From positions 2,841,824 through 2,905,823 of the forward strand of contig SSBO01000003.1 in NCBI GenBank assembly GCA_005281725.1: DNA of 64,000 nt, given 5' to 3'. How positions within the stretch are numbered: the first letter of the stretch is position 1; the number at the start of each line of letters is the position of its first letter. Both the position numbers and the translations under genes were made by a program. The notes under the pieces were generated by a model. It was not told where the DNA came from. It saw only the letters and a program-made list of their open reading frames with translations, and ran no database searches. The stretch comes from Wuchereria bancrofti (lineage: Eukaryota; Nematoda; Chromadorea; Rhabditida; Onchocercidae). Positions 37,801 to 50,700 of the stretch are shown here, in pieces.

Positions 37801-40800
37801 AGCACAAATAGTAGTGTAGATTCGGGACAAGGATCAACAGAATTAAGCATCCAAAATTGTTCATTCAAGGATTCGTTTAATTGTGATAAGACAATCGCAG
37901 AAAATAGCTTACCAAGTTATGCTCGAATTGCTAGTAAGTTATAGAAATATGTAAAAAAAAATTAAGTTAAGTTAAAAATATTTATGATTGTTATCATATA
38001 CTACCAATCTGTTTTCTGTTTTTTTTTTCAAGTCAATGTGGTTGACAATGTCTCAGTTAACCTAATAGTGTCAATTTTTCCAAAGTTAATTACCATCAAT
38101 TTTATCAATTTCAGTTTGTTATAGCTATTAATTTTCTGCAAAAAGTTTCAATTCACTTATCGTTCATTGAGATTTTACTTTACATTTACTACGGCGATAT
38201 GATCTCGTAGTTATGGAAAAATGAATAAATGGAAGATTTCAAGATACAATTGATCACGTGTTACGTGTATGCACTACGTTTCACGCAGCATTAAACAATG
38301 AAATGAATGAAAAGTGGAATAGTGATGTAATATGTGAAGCAAAAGTATTGATTGCTACAATTCAATCTTTACCGTACATTACGTTTCTTTCTGCTCACGT
38401 AAGTATACTTACTGATTGTGTATATTTTCCACTTCACTATGATCAATAAGAACATACGTCAACCAATTTGCTTAATATTTTAAGCTAATAATTGAACTTA
38501 TTAACTGTAATCGAAATGTCAAAGTATTAAATTAAAAATTATGTAAATTTACTTAACATTTACGATTTACTTAACGTAGATAATATCCTTAACTCACCCT
38601 TAATTATTAATTGCAATAAATAATCCGTCAATAGTATTATTATTCCATAACTAGCAATTTAATGAGTATTAATTTGAAAATTACTTAAAAATTTGTTTTC
38701 ATTTAAGGATATAGCAACAGTACAACAAATGATTTCCGATTTAGAATCGGATGAGAAAGACACAAGAAGACCAATTAGTGCGTCTAACTTCCTAATTGTT
38801 TTATTACGGAAGATAATTCACGAAATTTTAATTATCTTTGCAAAGATAATATCAACATATCTTGCCGAATGTTCCAATCGAGATCGATTATTAGTCATTG
38901 CACTTGAGCATCTCATACATTTGATGCTTTTTGGTGATGAAATTTGTCACATTATTATACAGGTATAAGGAAAAGTTTTTTTTTTTTTTTATTTTTAATA
39001 ACAAATTTACTAAGTTACAAATAGTAAATAATAGAATTATTGATTTTTTAAAATTCGAAATTTGTTGAAGAAATTTACAAGTCATATGAATCATTAATTG
39101 AAATTAATCGAAATTGAATGTTTACTAGTATAGATTTATGAAAAATTTTCACAAAGTCACTAATATTAGAAATTCAAAATAAATGTGACAGAAAGAAATT
39201 TGTGATAATTTGGAAACTATGTGTTGTGAGTTAATTAGAAATAATTAGAACCGAGAAAATGAATTTTATAATTTCATTTTAATCGGACAAAATATCAATC
39301 ATAACTATCGCTATAATTTTACTACTAATTTTCTCTTTTTTTTCTATAAATATATTAAGAAAGTCTATTTTTAAATTAAAGAAAGAATAGTTTAATTATT
39401 CAGTGTGGTGGTTTGGATTCATTGTTGTATTTTTGTGAGGTACCATCTGTTTCAAATGGTACCCTTCGGTTGCTACTTCGTGCTCTAACAATTCTATGCG
39501 GTAACTATCGTGGTGCAATGAAACTTTTAGCGGTTAGCAATTGATGCCCCCTACTACTTTAAAAAAATAAATTTTGAGCTTTCTTGGAAAGTTACTGTAT
39601 CCTTTGCATAGGCTTACAAATATTTTCAACAGATTAAATTTGCTGAAATTTCATAGTATGGCAAATATTCCTTAATTAAATCTATTCAAGCTTCTTTCAT
39701 TTGAATATGAATATTTGATTAGCTCCTTAGTGATAATAGTAGATTTAATTTTTTCAATGAATAGAAATCAGAGTAAAAATTCAAACTCATTCAATCCAAA
39801 TTTTTATAAATATGATAAAAATCTGAAATATGCTATATTTTTATTGAAAAAAATTTTTTTTCTAGCTTAATAAATTTGAATTAATTATTCAATTCCTGTT
39901 TACCTCAACAGTAGCTTGCTCAGCAGAAGCAGCTGGTATATTAACGCAATTAACAAATCCAAATCAAAATTATGTTCGTCTTGGTAGCATAATGCGAAAA
40001 GTTGTTATACGAATTCTTGGTATTCAATTTATCGTCACAAATAATTCATTTTTAATTAAATTCCAATCCTAAATTAGACAATTTTAAATGATATCACAAT
40101 GTTTCCATCATTCTTTTATTAATAAAATTAAATGCAAAGTTTCATCGGCAAAAATTTACAATAAGATTGCATATCGAATAGTTACAAATTTCTGTTAATT
40201 TCTTTCATATTTCTATTAAAATCATTTTTCTGTTAAATATAGCAAACATTTATCCATTTTTACTCTGCAAATTTTTTAATTATTTTAATTGAAAATTTTA
40301 GAAATTGTTGATAAAAGTAAGGTAGCCGAATCATTATTGCTAGCCTTAGCAGCACTAGCAAATATAACAATGCAAGAAACTGAAACAATTGACGTCCTTT
40401 ACGAGCACAATGCCATCAAACGTTTTATTCAGGCGTATAAACGACCGAAATGTCATAATGCATTTATAGAGGAACAGGTATAATCTAAACTATCTTACCT
40501 TCATTTAACAACTAATAGAACTAATTTAGTAATAAATAAACAAAACAACTAATAACAATTAAACTTCTTTTTTCTTTAAAAAAAGTCCTGCTGCATTTTA
40601 TTTAGAAAAAAAAAAGATTGAAATTTTAGTTGTTGACAATTTTCATCAGTCTGGCAAATGGTGCTTATATTGAAGCATTAATTGGACAAGGCGCAGTTGA
40701 CCTATTACTTTCATTGTTACGAACACATAATCAAAAACATTTCAATTACTGCAAAAGAATTCAGTTACTAGCCACGCAATGCTTACGGAAAATTGCTAGC

Positions 40801-41219
40801 TATGGAATTGGCCTTAAGGCTATTCATGAAATGAATGGTGGGAATTTTAATCTTTGCAATTTTCATTAAAATTTAATTGGTATGACTTTCTTTTTTTGAT
40901 TTCAACTTTAATGTTTTATTTAATTTTAGTTATAATAAATGATGTTTATTTTGTAACTAAATTTACACAGAATTTTGAATTCTTATTAAATAGGACAAGC
41001 TTAAACTGTTTCATACAAGTTATTTTTTTCGTCTAAATTTCTACTTTTTTAATACTTTTTCTTATTCAAATCTAAAGTTTACTTGTAAAATAAATTTCAG
41101 GTTATTCGGTGATAACGAAGGTAATACAAGATAACAATGCTCTAATTGATGCAAAAAATAATTTGTGGTGGATAACAGACCAATTAGAACAGAAGTATCA
41201 ATTAGAAAGTGCTGTATAG
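34834..41219 (+). CDS. insc-1: Inscuteable homologue (spindle-orientation adaptor)
   Basis: Adaptor linking the Par-3/Par-6/aPKC complex to LGN/Pins in asymmetric division. Exons: 34834-35051, 35604-35765, 35972-36317, 36708-37082, 37275-37385, 37547-37644, 37707-37933, 38244-38398, 38708-38962, 39404-39532, 39866-40019, 40302-40477, 40630-40837, 41101-41219; 910 aa, phases close. Near the N-terminus IQEWLTELTISSEPECNFIL parallels the LGN-binding segment of mammalian INSC. Residues ~75-510 are a low-complexity Ser/Asn-rich insert, likely disordered and absent from the ~580-aa mammalian protein. From ~510 on come armadillo-like helices; CGGLDSLLYFCEV, LLLALAALANIT, HNAIKRF and LANGAYIEALIGQGAVDLLL line up with mammalian INSC. 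The last residues, ESAV, form a class I PDZ ligand like mammalian ESFV. AG at 34823-34824 may be a trans-splice site. Confidence 0.87.
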
Positions 41220-42715
41220 TGCTAGAGTAAAATTTTAGACTAATCTAGCTAATTTAACTTGCTACACAAAAATTTTCCACTTAATTATGCTAATTTAATT
41301 CAGTGTAATCATATTTTATATCTTTAGTTTAACCGCTAAAACAATCGTCTTTTTCCTTTTTTTCTTTGCCAGGAAGATCTTATCTCTCTTAAAGCTAAAC
41401 TTCAGTAGCTAACTGTCACAATTAATACATTGTTATAAAAAAAATTTAAACTAAAATGTTTAAATTCACTTATTTACTTATCTAATTACTTCTTATCTGA
41501 TCTTCCATAAAATTTCATATGTACAATTTTTCGGCATCAATCATTTCAACATTATTATAAAACTGTTTCTAAGTTAAAGAAAAATTTTGCAATTGATTGA
41601 TTGCTTTTAATAGTATATTGCATAAAAAAAGTTTTTTTTGCAATTTCAATTGTATAATTTTTTTCATATGAAAACGGAAATTTTGTTAAAAAAATAAAAT
41701 AATTTTAATTTGTTAAAAGTTTGATTTGATTAGAAATGAAAGCATAAATAAACATTGTCAACATTTGTTTAAAATACTTTAGTCACATAAGTAAGTTTAT
41801 GTTTACGTACGTTTCAGTGAGAAATGTAACGACGTAAATATCACGCTTGTATATTATATAAAGATAATAAAATTTGCATAACTTCATTCCAAATTTTAAA
41901 TTTTATTATTTTTTTGATTTGAATATTTCTCAGAAACAAAATTAACAGCACAGCAGGTCGTTTCGAGATGGACATAGAATAAGGTTTTAATTTTTTTTTT
42001 TTAAACATTTTAAAATGTTAGTCACTTCTATACTAAGCTTAAATTCATCTTCATTCACTCTTGACTGAAAAGAGTTTATTGTATTTCAAGCTAGAAATGA
42101 TAATATAGAAGTGATAAGATGAAGCGCAGTTACTGTTACTATTATTGCGTTCAAATTATAATTAGCATCGTTGACGATAGGACATTTTATGAATATACTC
42201 TCATTTTTGATATATTTTCTTATCATTTCATTTAGCAATTAATTCCATCCATTCATAAAAAAAATTTTAAGAAAATAAGAAAACTCGACGTAACATTTTT
42301 AATGTAAATATTACGAAAAATTACGAAAGAACAAATACCAATTATTTCTATTGCAACTTATACTTAACATTTAGATCATTATTGATTGTCACTTGTTGTC
42401 ACCTGAGAGAAAGTATTCATTATAAATTACACGTGTAAATCAAGCATACAAATGAAATGCCAAAAATTTTTAGTTTGTTATCAATCAATTAGATGGTTTT
42501 TTATCAAATCTTTTCCAAAAAAAGACTAAATCATTCTTATTTCTATATTTAATCATTTCTAATTATTCACATAGCTGTCGTTGCGGAAGAAAAAAAAGAA
42601 ATCGCTTAATTATTTTTCACAGTTATGATCAGACGATAGTAGAGGTAATATAACAAAAGTATACAAATACATTGAAATTAAAATTTATCACTTATCAAAG
42701 AAGAATTATCACTTA
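41220..42715. other. Convergent intergenic region
   Basis: Between the 3' ends of inscuteable (plus) and the secreted cysteine protein (minus). No coding exon seen; several AATAAA motifs (for example near 41694 and 41747) could serve either transcript. A TTATCACTTATCAAA motif is tandemly duplicated at about 42686-42720, touching the stop codon of the minus-strand gene. Confidence 0.5.
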
Positions 42716-45700
42716 TCAAAATGTTGTCATTGTTATCAGTTGATGTCGTATACATTCATAATAGTTTGTTATTAATTTCACTGTAAGTAATTCTATTCGT
42801 AATTCTGATTTCGCATCCAAAGTCTCATCTCGACATCTGGAAAAAAGGAAAGAAAAAAATAACTGTGAATATTACTCAAAAATGCAATTTATTCAGAAAA
42901 TGAAGTTAATTAATTAATTAATTAGTTTCTTAAATGTTAAATTAGTTATATAAAGTGAAAAAATTGTGTGAAAGATTTGCAGTTCATATCAATTACTGTA
43001 GTACAATTTAATTAATTACGAATAAATATTTACCTGTGAAAATTTGGACAACATTTGTTCAATTCCGCACATTCAAATTGCACTAAGTTTACTTGAGCTA
43101 AGCAATCAGCATTACTTGTAATATTTTGCAGTATATCAGAATTCCATTGCCAATGAATTCGGTTTATATCTCGGCAAGTCGCTAATTCGTTAGTCTAAAA
43201 TTTACGCAAATATAACTTAAATCACAAACTCTATTTTACAATTGACAATACAGGAATATTAGGATGAGAATTGTTTAATTAGAGAATGCTAAGAAATTTT
43301 TTATATAATAAATAAACAATACAGCAAATTAATTAAGAGATATGATTAGCTCATTTATTACATACCTGACCTTGATACATAAGGTTAATTAAGATACATA
43401 AGTTGATTAAAAGATATGATTATCTTATTTATTACATACTTGATCTTGATACATAAGGCTAATTAAGATACATAAGTTAATTAAGAGATATGATTATCTT
43501 ATTTATTACATACCTCATCTTGATACATTTTTAGACATCCATGAAGCTCACTGTCACGTTCGATAGTTAATTTGTAAAGCTCAGTAAAGTTGTTATCACC
43601 TCGATTAACGCAACGATCGCCCATTTCAAGTAATGTAGCAGTTGATAATAACGGTATCCGATTTACACTATTCCAAACTATTTGGCAACGATCCATAGTT
43701 TTTTCCACCTTATAATTTCTTTTTTTTTTAAAGTTATCAGAATAATCACATTAATATGCAAAAGAAAAACAAATTACTACAAATTCATTATGTTCTCTTG
43801 TTTACATAATCAATGAGAAATTAATTATCATTTTTTTCGTCTTTTTATATCACAAAAGAATTATAAATGTTATATGATAATCAATTATTGATTTTTTCCT
43901 CAATCAATAATATGTAGTAACAAGCATTATTTACTCCTTTTTTTAAGCTTAGAAAAATTCTTAACAAAATAAAACAAAAAAAAACAATATACAAACTTTT
44001 CTTCGACATTTTATATAACTATCACAGTAGTTTCCGTTATATTCTTCCTGAAAGCAAAACAATTTTCAGGAATTCTTTCTATTCATCAATGTCTTACGAT
44101 TTTTCTCATACATCCGGTAAATCTAAGCTTAAAATATTAATTCCGTTACTTCGGTATGATTAGGATGCATTTCCTGTTTCTTTCCAATTTGATATTCTTC
44201 AGTATCATTCTTTTGCTCTGCATTATTCCATTTTTCGATTTCATCTAAAAACGTATATGTCACTATTATTAGCTGTTATCAATTGAAAGTGTTAAGTAGT
44301 GATAAAATGATATGTTCGAGAATGATGCTCACAGATATTAATATTAATTGATTTGGAAGAAAAATAAAGATGACAGAATATCATTATAGTCATGATAAGT
44401 TGATAACAGCAAATTATCTTATCATCATTTTCCTCTAATAACATCATATACCATTTACTTGTTGTATTTGGCAACATTTGATAATAGTTATCATTTTTAT
44501 CAGTTTTAGGACCATAATACTGTGTAGTATTATTTATTCGAAATATTGATGTATTCTGCGTTTCCTTGAGAAGTATATTTTTTAAAAACGTATACCTAAA
44601 ATTAATTAGCACAAATATATGAGATCAATAATATTAATTGCTTCTGAACAATCTTGAAATTCAATTCTATACATAGGAAGTGAAAAGTTTTAAAATTAAT
44701 AAATTTTCATAAAATTTACTCAATTTAAGAAAAAATAAGAAAGGTTGAAACTTCAGGTAACACAAACTGTATGTAATTATCTTAAAAGACGACTTCTATG
44801 AATGAAATTCATTAGTGTAAAGAATACTTTTAATTTTTTTAAAAATAAAGTAGCACCATTGACTAGGTGAATATCGTAGATAACTTTCCAGAAGTTCATC
44901 CTTATCCGGTTCATTTGTAAAAGTAATTAAGGTTGAAGAATTTTCAGAAATAGTTGCTTCGTTAATTGATTCTGTGGCATTGTTTAATTGATAAGTACTT
45001 TCCTAAAGAAAAATAAATTAAGAAAAAATAAAAAAAGTTATTCTTATCATCCAACTAATTTATCATCAAAACCTTTAATTATACTTACTTTGCATTCCTT
45101 TGCAGCGAATTGAATTTCATGAATTAATATTTGCTTCTGTTTCGTAATGAAAGATTGTTTTACGAGCTTTTTACATCTAAAATTTGCTTATGTTTAATTA
45201 GGAATTCTACAAAGCAAAATTTCAACCAATTCATTTACTTGCGTCTTAATCAATTACTAAATAATAAATTGCTCTAAAATGTCAAGCAAATAGCAAAGCA
45301 TATATCAATGAAGAAAATATTTGCATAAAGAGGGAACAAATAACGAATTAATTAAATTAATTAAATGCTATTAAGATATTTTTGATGAAATCATAAATGC
45401 GACTAACTATTAATTGAGCAGAATTCATCGCAAATAGAAATATTTAATCGTTTCAAAATTTATTTCATTAATTTATGATTTGAAAGATAACATTTCCAGC
45501 CAAGAATTTATTGTACTTTACTGATTCATATTGTAATTTAATTTGACTTTTAATAAAATTAAAATAATTAATCTTACTATTTAAATTCTTTTTTCTTGTT
45601 AAGTTTTCCATTTTCATCGTTTTATCATATGATTGAATCAATTTTTATCACAAATGGAAGAAGAAATGTTGCTATTATCAGTTAAAATGTTATTGAATTT

Positions 45701-47741
45701 CAGTTTTCTTTTCATTAGAAATCTTTTTTTTTTATTAACAACCGATCAAAAATTAGGATGGTGAAAAGGAAATGTAACTCTTTCATCAATAAAAAAGAAA
45801 AAAGATAACCTTGAATGTAAACGGCGCTTTTTTTTTTCTTTTTTGAAAAATAGGTCATGTAATATAAAATTTCTCCGAAATTTTCATTAAAAATAAATTA
45901 GGAATTAAACATAAATGTGCAAAGAACAAAAGATTTAATTTATTTATTACAATAGTAGAATTTGATAATATTTAGAATAAATAATTTCGAAATTTTAACC
46001 TAGAAAATAATTAGACATTCTTGTTGTTACTAATCAAAGATGTTATTGGAAATTATCAGTGAAATAAACATGAAAGAAAATACTGTTGCATTTTTTTTTT
46101 TTAGTTTTATTAAAAGAGAATAAAATATGAAATTATTGAATACAAAATCTTTGATATTTTATTGTACAGAAAGTTTACATTTCTTTACAATAATTGCGCC
46201 ACAATCTTATCATTATGCGCAAATTGCATTTTTTTTTTTTTTTTTAAATATATAAATAAATTTTTGGAATAAAATTGAACCTATTATATGCACTACAACA
46301 GTGTCGTAGTGGGCCACACTGTCGTTCAAATCGTTTACTACCTTGAAAACAGTTAGTCAACAATGGATTACCGTCATTGTCTCGCAGTACATTCACCATT
46401 TGAAACAATAAATGATCGCAGTGTTGTTTCTGTAGTAGTAAACAACCAATGATTAAAAAAAAGAAACAAACAATCTTTTTTTCAAAAATTAAAAAATTGC
46501 AGAAAGAAAGAGTTTTTTTCCAAAAACAAAAAAATTGTGATGAGTAGTAAAAAGGAGAAAATTTAACAAAAATTTTAAAGATTTTATAAGACATTCAAAC
46601 CATCGTTTTTTAGACATAATTTCATGTTTTTGAATTGAAATTTACATGAAATTCATGAAAATCTCCTGTAATTTTCAATAATTAATAGTAATTTTGATGT
46701 TAGAAGCATATGTGACCTTTTTTAATCGTTTTCTTTCTTTTTTTTAATCCATTTTTCTTAAATCTTTCATTTTTTTTTAAATTTCCTAATTTAAAATTGT
46801 AAAAAAACATATAATTTCCCATCGCAAATATAATTTGAATATAAAAGAGTTTAACTTCAATTTATAATTTTTTAAAAAAATTATTTTTTAATTTTTTTAT
46901 TAGTTTAATTTTTCAATTTTTTTATTAGTTTAATTTATAGTTAAAAATAATTTATTATCAAAATATGAAATCGAAATAAATTTTTGAAAAAGATATTTAG
47001 AAAAAAGAAAAATGGAATGCATGAAAGCAAACAATTTGAATTATTTTAGTAATTACAAATAGCTATTGACATACAATTTATTTAAATTAAATTGTTTAAT
47101 TATTTCATATTACTAAAAAGATACAGCAAAAGAATAAAAGGTTAAACCTGATCTTCAATAAATGATTCCGGATGTTCAGCCATACATAACAATAATAGAC
47201 TATTGGACTCATGCATTAATTGGTCAAGCTATAAAATATCATTTATTAACATCAATTATTTATTATTATTGCTATCAATCATTGTTATTATTACCATTAC
47301 TAATTAGCATTATTATTATTACTATTATTAATTATCATTATTGGTATTACTATTGTTGTTATTTAGATGATTAATATGAAAAGTTTTATCAGAACAAAAT
47401 ATGAAATTGTTGTAACTATTTGATAACGATTTCTGAGATGCATGTAACATCGTTGATCGATTGGATCGTGCGATGGTAGCCAATATGGTGACAATATTCT
47501 ATTTGCTATGCAAAGCCTTTCTTGTAGTTGTGAAATCATTTCACATTCAGCCAAAAATTCACAGTATGAAAATGATATCGAATCATTCTACAAATTATAC
47601 TTTTATTTTTTTATTGACTTACATATTTGAATTGTTATTTAATTATGAAATTATAAGGCGAAAACAACACACCAAAGATGTTGAAATACATATTGCAGTT
47701 GAGAGAGAAGTGATAAAAATGATGAAAATTGCATATTTCAT
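42716..47741 (-). CDS. Secreted protein with two copies of a 12-cysteine module
   Basis: Exons (high to low): 47741-47673, 47587-47417, 47228-47148, 46429-46281, 45176-45089, 45002-44857, 44595-44459, 44244-44150, 44047-43997, 43708-43514, 43194-43034, 42836-42716; 487 aa, all phases close. Exon 1 encodes a signal peptide (MKYAIFIIFITSLSTAI). Cysteines 32, 38, 49, 70, 95, 111, 134, 145, 151, 152, 158, 185 form module 1; cysteines 320, 326, 337, 362, 387, 401, 425, 436, 442, 443, 449, 476 form module 2. Spacings C-x5-C-x10-C, C-x24-C, C-x10-C-x5-CC-x5-C and C-x26-C are identical in both. The linker (186-312) is acidic, with several N-glycosylation sequons (NNAT, NSS, NTS, NTT). No transmembrane segment, so probably secreted or pseudocoelomic. 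It could be a divergent member of a nematode secreted cysteine-rich family such as DUF19/T20D4.11-like, but I do not recognise it. Function unknown. Confidence 0.75.
43339..43520. repeat. 74-bp tandem repeat spanning an exon-intron boundary
   Basis: Units start at 43339, 43413 and 43487 with exactly 74-bp spacing and few mismatches. Each contains GATATGATTA, then CATTTATTACATAC or TATTTATTACATAC, then an (A/T)CTTGATACAT block. The last, partial unit covers the end of coding exon 10 (to 43514) and its GTATGT donor, so the intron holds two extra copies of the donor region. Confidence 0.9.
47170..47360. repeat. ATT-rich low-complexity tract in an intron
   Basis: Imperfect TTATTATTA and ACTATTATTA units (about 47250-47360) inside intron 2 of the cysteine-module gene, adjoining exon 3. 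The plus-strand open frame across it is spurious. Confidence 0.6.
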
Positions 47742-50700
47742 TGTTTGCTTGTTGATGATAACAGCTTGATAACAAGTTGGAAGAAATTTTATCACTTGAT
47801 AATATGCTCGTCTGTTTTGTAATTTACTAGTTGAATTAGATCTGAAATTTTGAAATTACATAATCTGAATGGTATGCACGATTTTCAGCATAAATGATTT
47901 AAAAGTAAACGAGGAAGCTTAATGATATATATGATAATGATGATAACAATGATGATAATAACTGTAATATAAAATTATTTACGGCATTTTAATGATAGGA
48001 AACAAGCAAATATAAATGTATGCAAAAAGATATGGGAAAGATAATTAAAACAATTATAATTAAGAGAGTTATGATAATGATAATAAATGCATGTTAAATA
48101 TTACTATCAAGTGATAACAGTACTATCAGCAATGCTGACAACTATTTAACTATCTCTCACTGATACAATTACTGTCGTAAAGGAAAGGATTAGAAATGCG
48201 TCAATTTTTTTTCTCTTTCAAAATTCAATTTTGACCTAATTTCAAAAAAAAAATCAATTTTGCGTCTATTCCTTTTCTTTGAAATGCTTCCTTAGTATTA
48301 TCAATAGTTTTACTTACTATTATCAATAGTAGCTTTAATATTAGGTGCACAAGCTAACAATAACTGTTATTGTAGTAATTGTTATTAACATAGCAATGAT
48401 GCTAATAATTATTCTTATAGCAAAATTGAAAGAGAAAATGATTAGAGCAGAAAGTGATAGTGCAAAAAATTTGTCTTCAAAAAAGAATCTAAAAAAATCT
48501 ACAAAAAAGAAAATTTTTTTGTGGCAATGAAAGATTTTTGTTTTAGTAAAACGAGTATTTTTGGACTAAAATCACTTTTCACCTTTTAAATCATTTGCAT
48601 TCTTTTGTTTCCAAATTTTAACAAATATTTCGACAATTCCTTTGCAGAGGAAATCTTTGCAATTCTGAAAGCGCAGCTGAGAAATGAATTTTAAATAATT
48701 TTGATATGAAAAGTTTCTTTTTTTTAAATCAATAATTCAGTATCAGTAAGTAATAAGGTAAAGCTAAATTTATGAAGTGCGATTCAGCAAATTTTTGCTA
48801 TTTTCTTCTCCTTTCCCAGAAATCAAAAATTCAATTTTAAAAATATTGCATCAATATTTAATATTTTTTAAATAATAAATGAAAATTCCATTAAATATTG
48901 TAATAAAAAGTTTACTTCACACATTAAAATTTTTTACATGTAATTTGAACTGCATAATTTTCAATTAAATATTGCTGAAATTTTAATTGGAACAAATTTT
49001 GAAGTTGTTTTAATTTGAACTTTTTGAACTTTAAAGATATTACACATTGAGATTGTCTTTTCTTCTCAGAAATAACTGTGCTCAAAAAGAAGAAGGTGAC
49101 ACGAAGTGATGCAATTTAAATTAAACATCTTTTCCGTTTCCATTATTTTCTTTTTGCTAATTTTTTAAAATTCGGTTAATTCATTTCAGTTCTATCGCAA
49201 CATTTAGCATTACTCAGTTAAATTACTATTTCAATAAACCTTTTCCTCATCCAATACAATTAATTTTTTCATCAATGTAATTTCATTGCGTTTTTTTGCT
49301 TTCTTTTTGCAAATTTAATTTTAAATTTGGTTATGCTTAATAAATAAATGTTTAGCGTTTCAAATAAATTCTTATCATATTCCTTCCTTATCTTATCACA
49401 TACTTCTCTAAACAATCATTTCTTTGAGTTTAAAATTTGGCGCAAGAATTAGTCTAATTCACTAATTTGATAGTTAACGAAATCCACCGCCAACGGAAGA
49501 GAATTTTGCTTATAAAAATTTAAGGCTTAACAAATTACTACACATTTAAGGATCCGGCAAAATTTCTAGTTTCACGCTTACTATGAATCCGGCTGCTGAT
49601 GATTCAATTTTTTTCAAAAAAAAAAATCTTTTTTTCTAATTACTGATTAAATTTATATTATTTAATTAGAGCAACGTCATCAATTACTATTATTGACGAG
49701 AAAGACTTATGATAAACTTGCACAATTGTGAATGCATATGATCGCATACGTGTACGTGAATATAAATAAACGTACACGTATTTATGCACTACACTCATTC
49801 AGCATCAGTAAATTTTTTACTAATTTACTTAAAACGCTATCATGTTAAAAAAAATTGAAAAACAAAACAATTTTTCAAACATTTTCAACATTAACAATAT
49901 ATTAAGTAATACTTTTGGTTGATAATAAGATAAATTCCTGAAATTAGCTTCAGTTATACAATAAATAAGCAAAAATTCCACGTGAATCAATCGAAAGACA
50001 ACGACAAATCGTCGCTGTCACCAACTAGGACAAGGGAACTCAGAAGGAAATTTCCTAAGTATTGAGTTTTATAAAATGAGTGGAAAATTAAATTAATAAT
50101 AAGTGAATCGGTAAGTGTAGCTTATAAGTTAAATGAGCGATGCTATAATTAAAATTAATTGATGAAAAATTACCATTTGAGAAGACAATTGCAAAAATAA
50201 CTTTGTTATGGCATAAAATCAAAATTTTCTAAAAGTATAAATTTTTGTTATTGACAACAAAAATAACCATTTGAATTGATTTACAACAGATATTAAATCG
50301 TTTTGGAAACTTACGAAAAAAGATAACAGGTACCAATCATTCTGGAAGCTACCAAGAAAGGTAGTTAAGTTTACCAGTTTGAAAAATACATCAGTTGATA
50401 ATGTTTAAAGAAAGCAACAAATAAATAAAGCTAAAAGTTTGTTTACCTTTCGGTTGGTTTAATTTCTTTTATTTATAAGCTGTTATTATTGTCAATGACA
50501 TTTCACATTTCATTTTTTTTTTGTTGCATCTCTTTTTTCAGTTGTGTTTTTAATTTTTTGAAGTCTTCAAAATTTTTTTACTCTGTTTATAGATCAAAAT
50601 TACTCTGAGATTTTCTGGCATGAATAGTTTATTCTTTTCCTTTCAACTCTTATTTTATCCTCGTCTTTATTATCTTTTTTTTTTAATTTTTGAAAATGTC

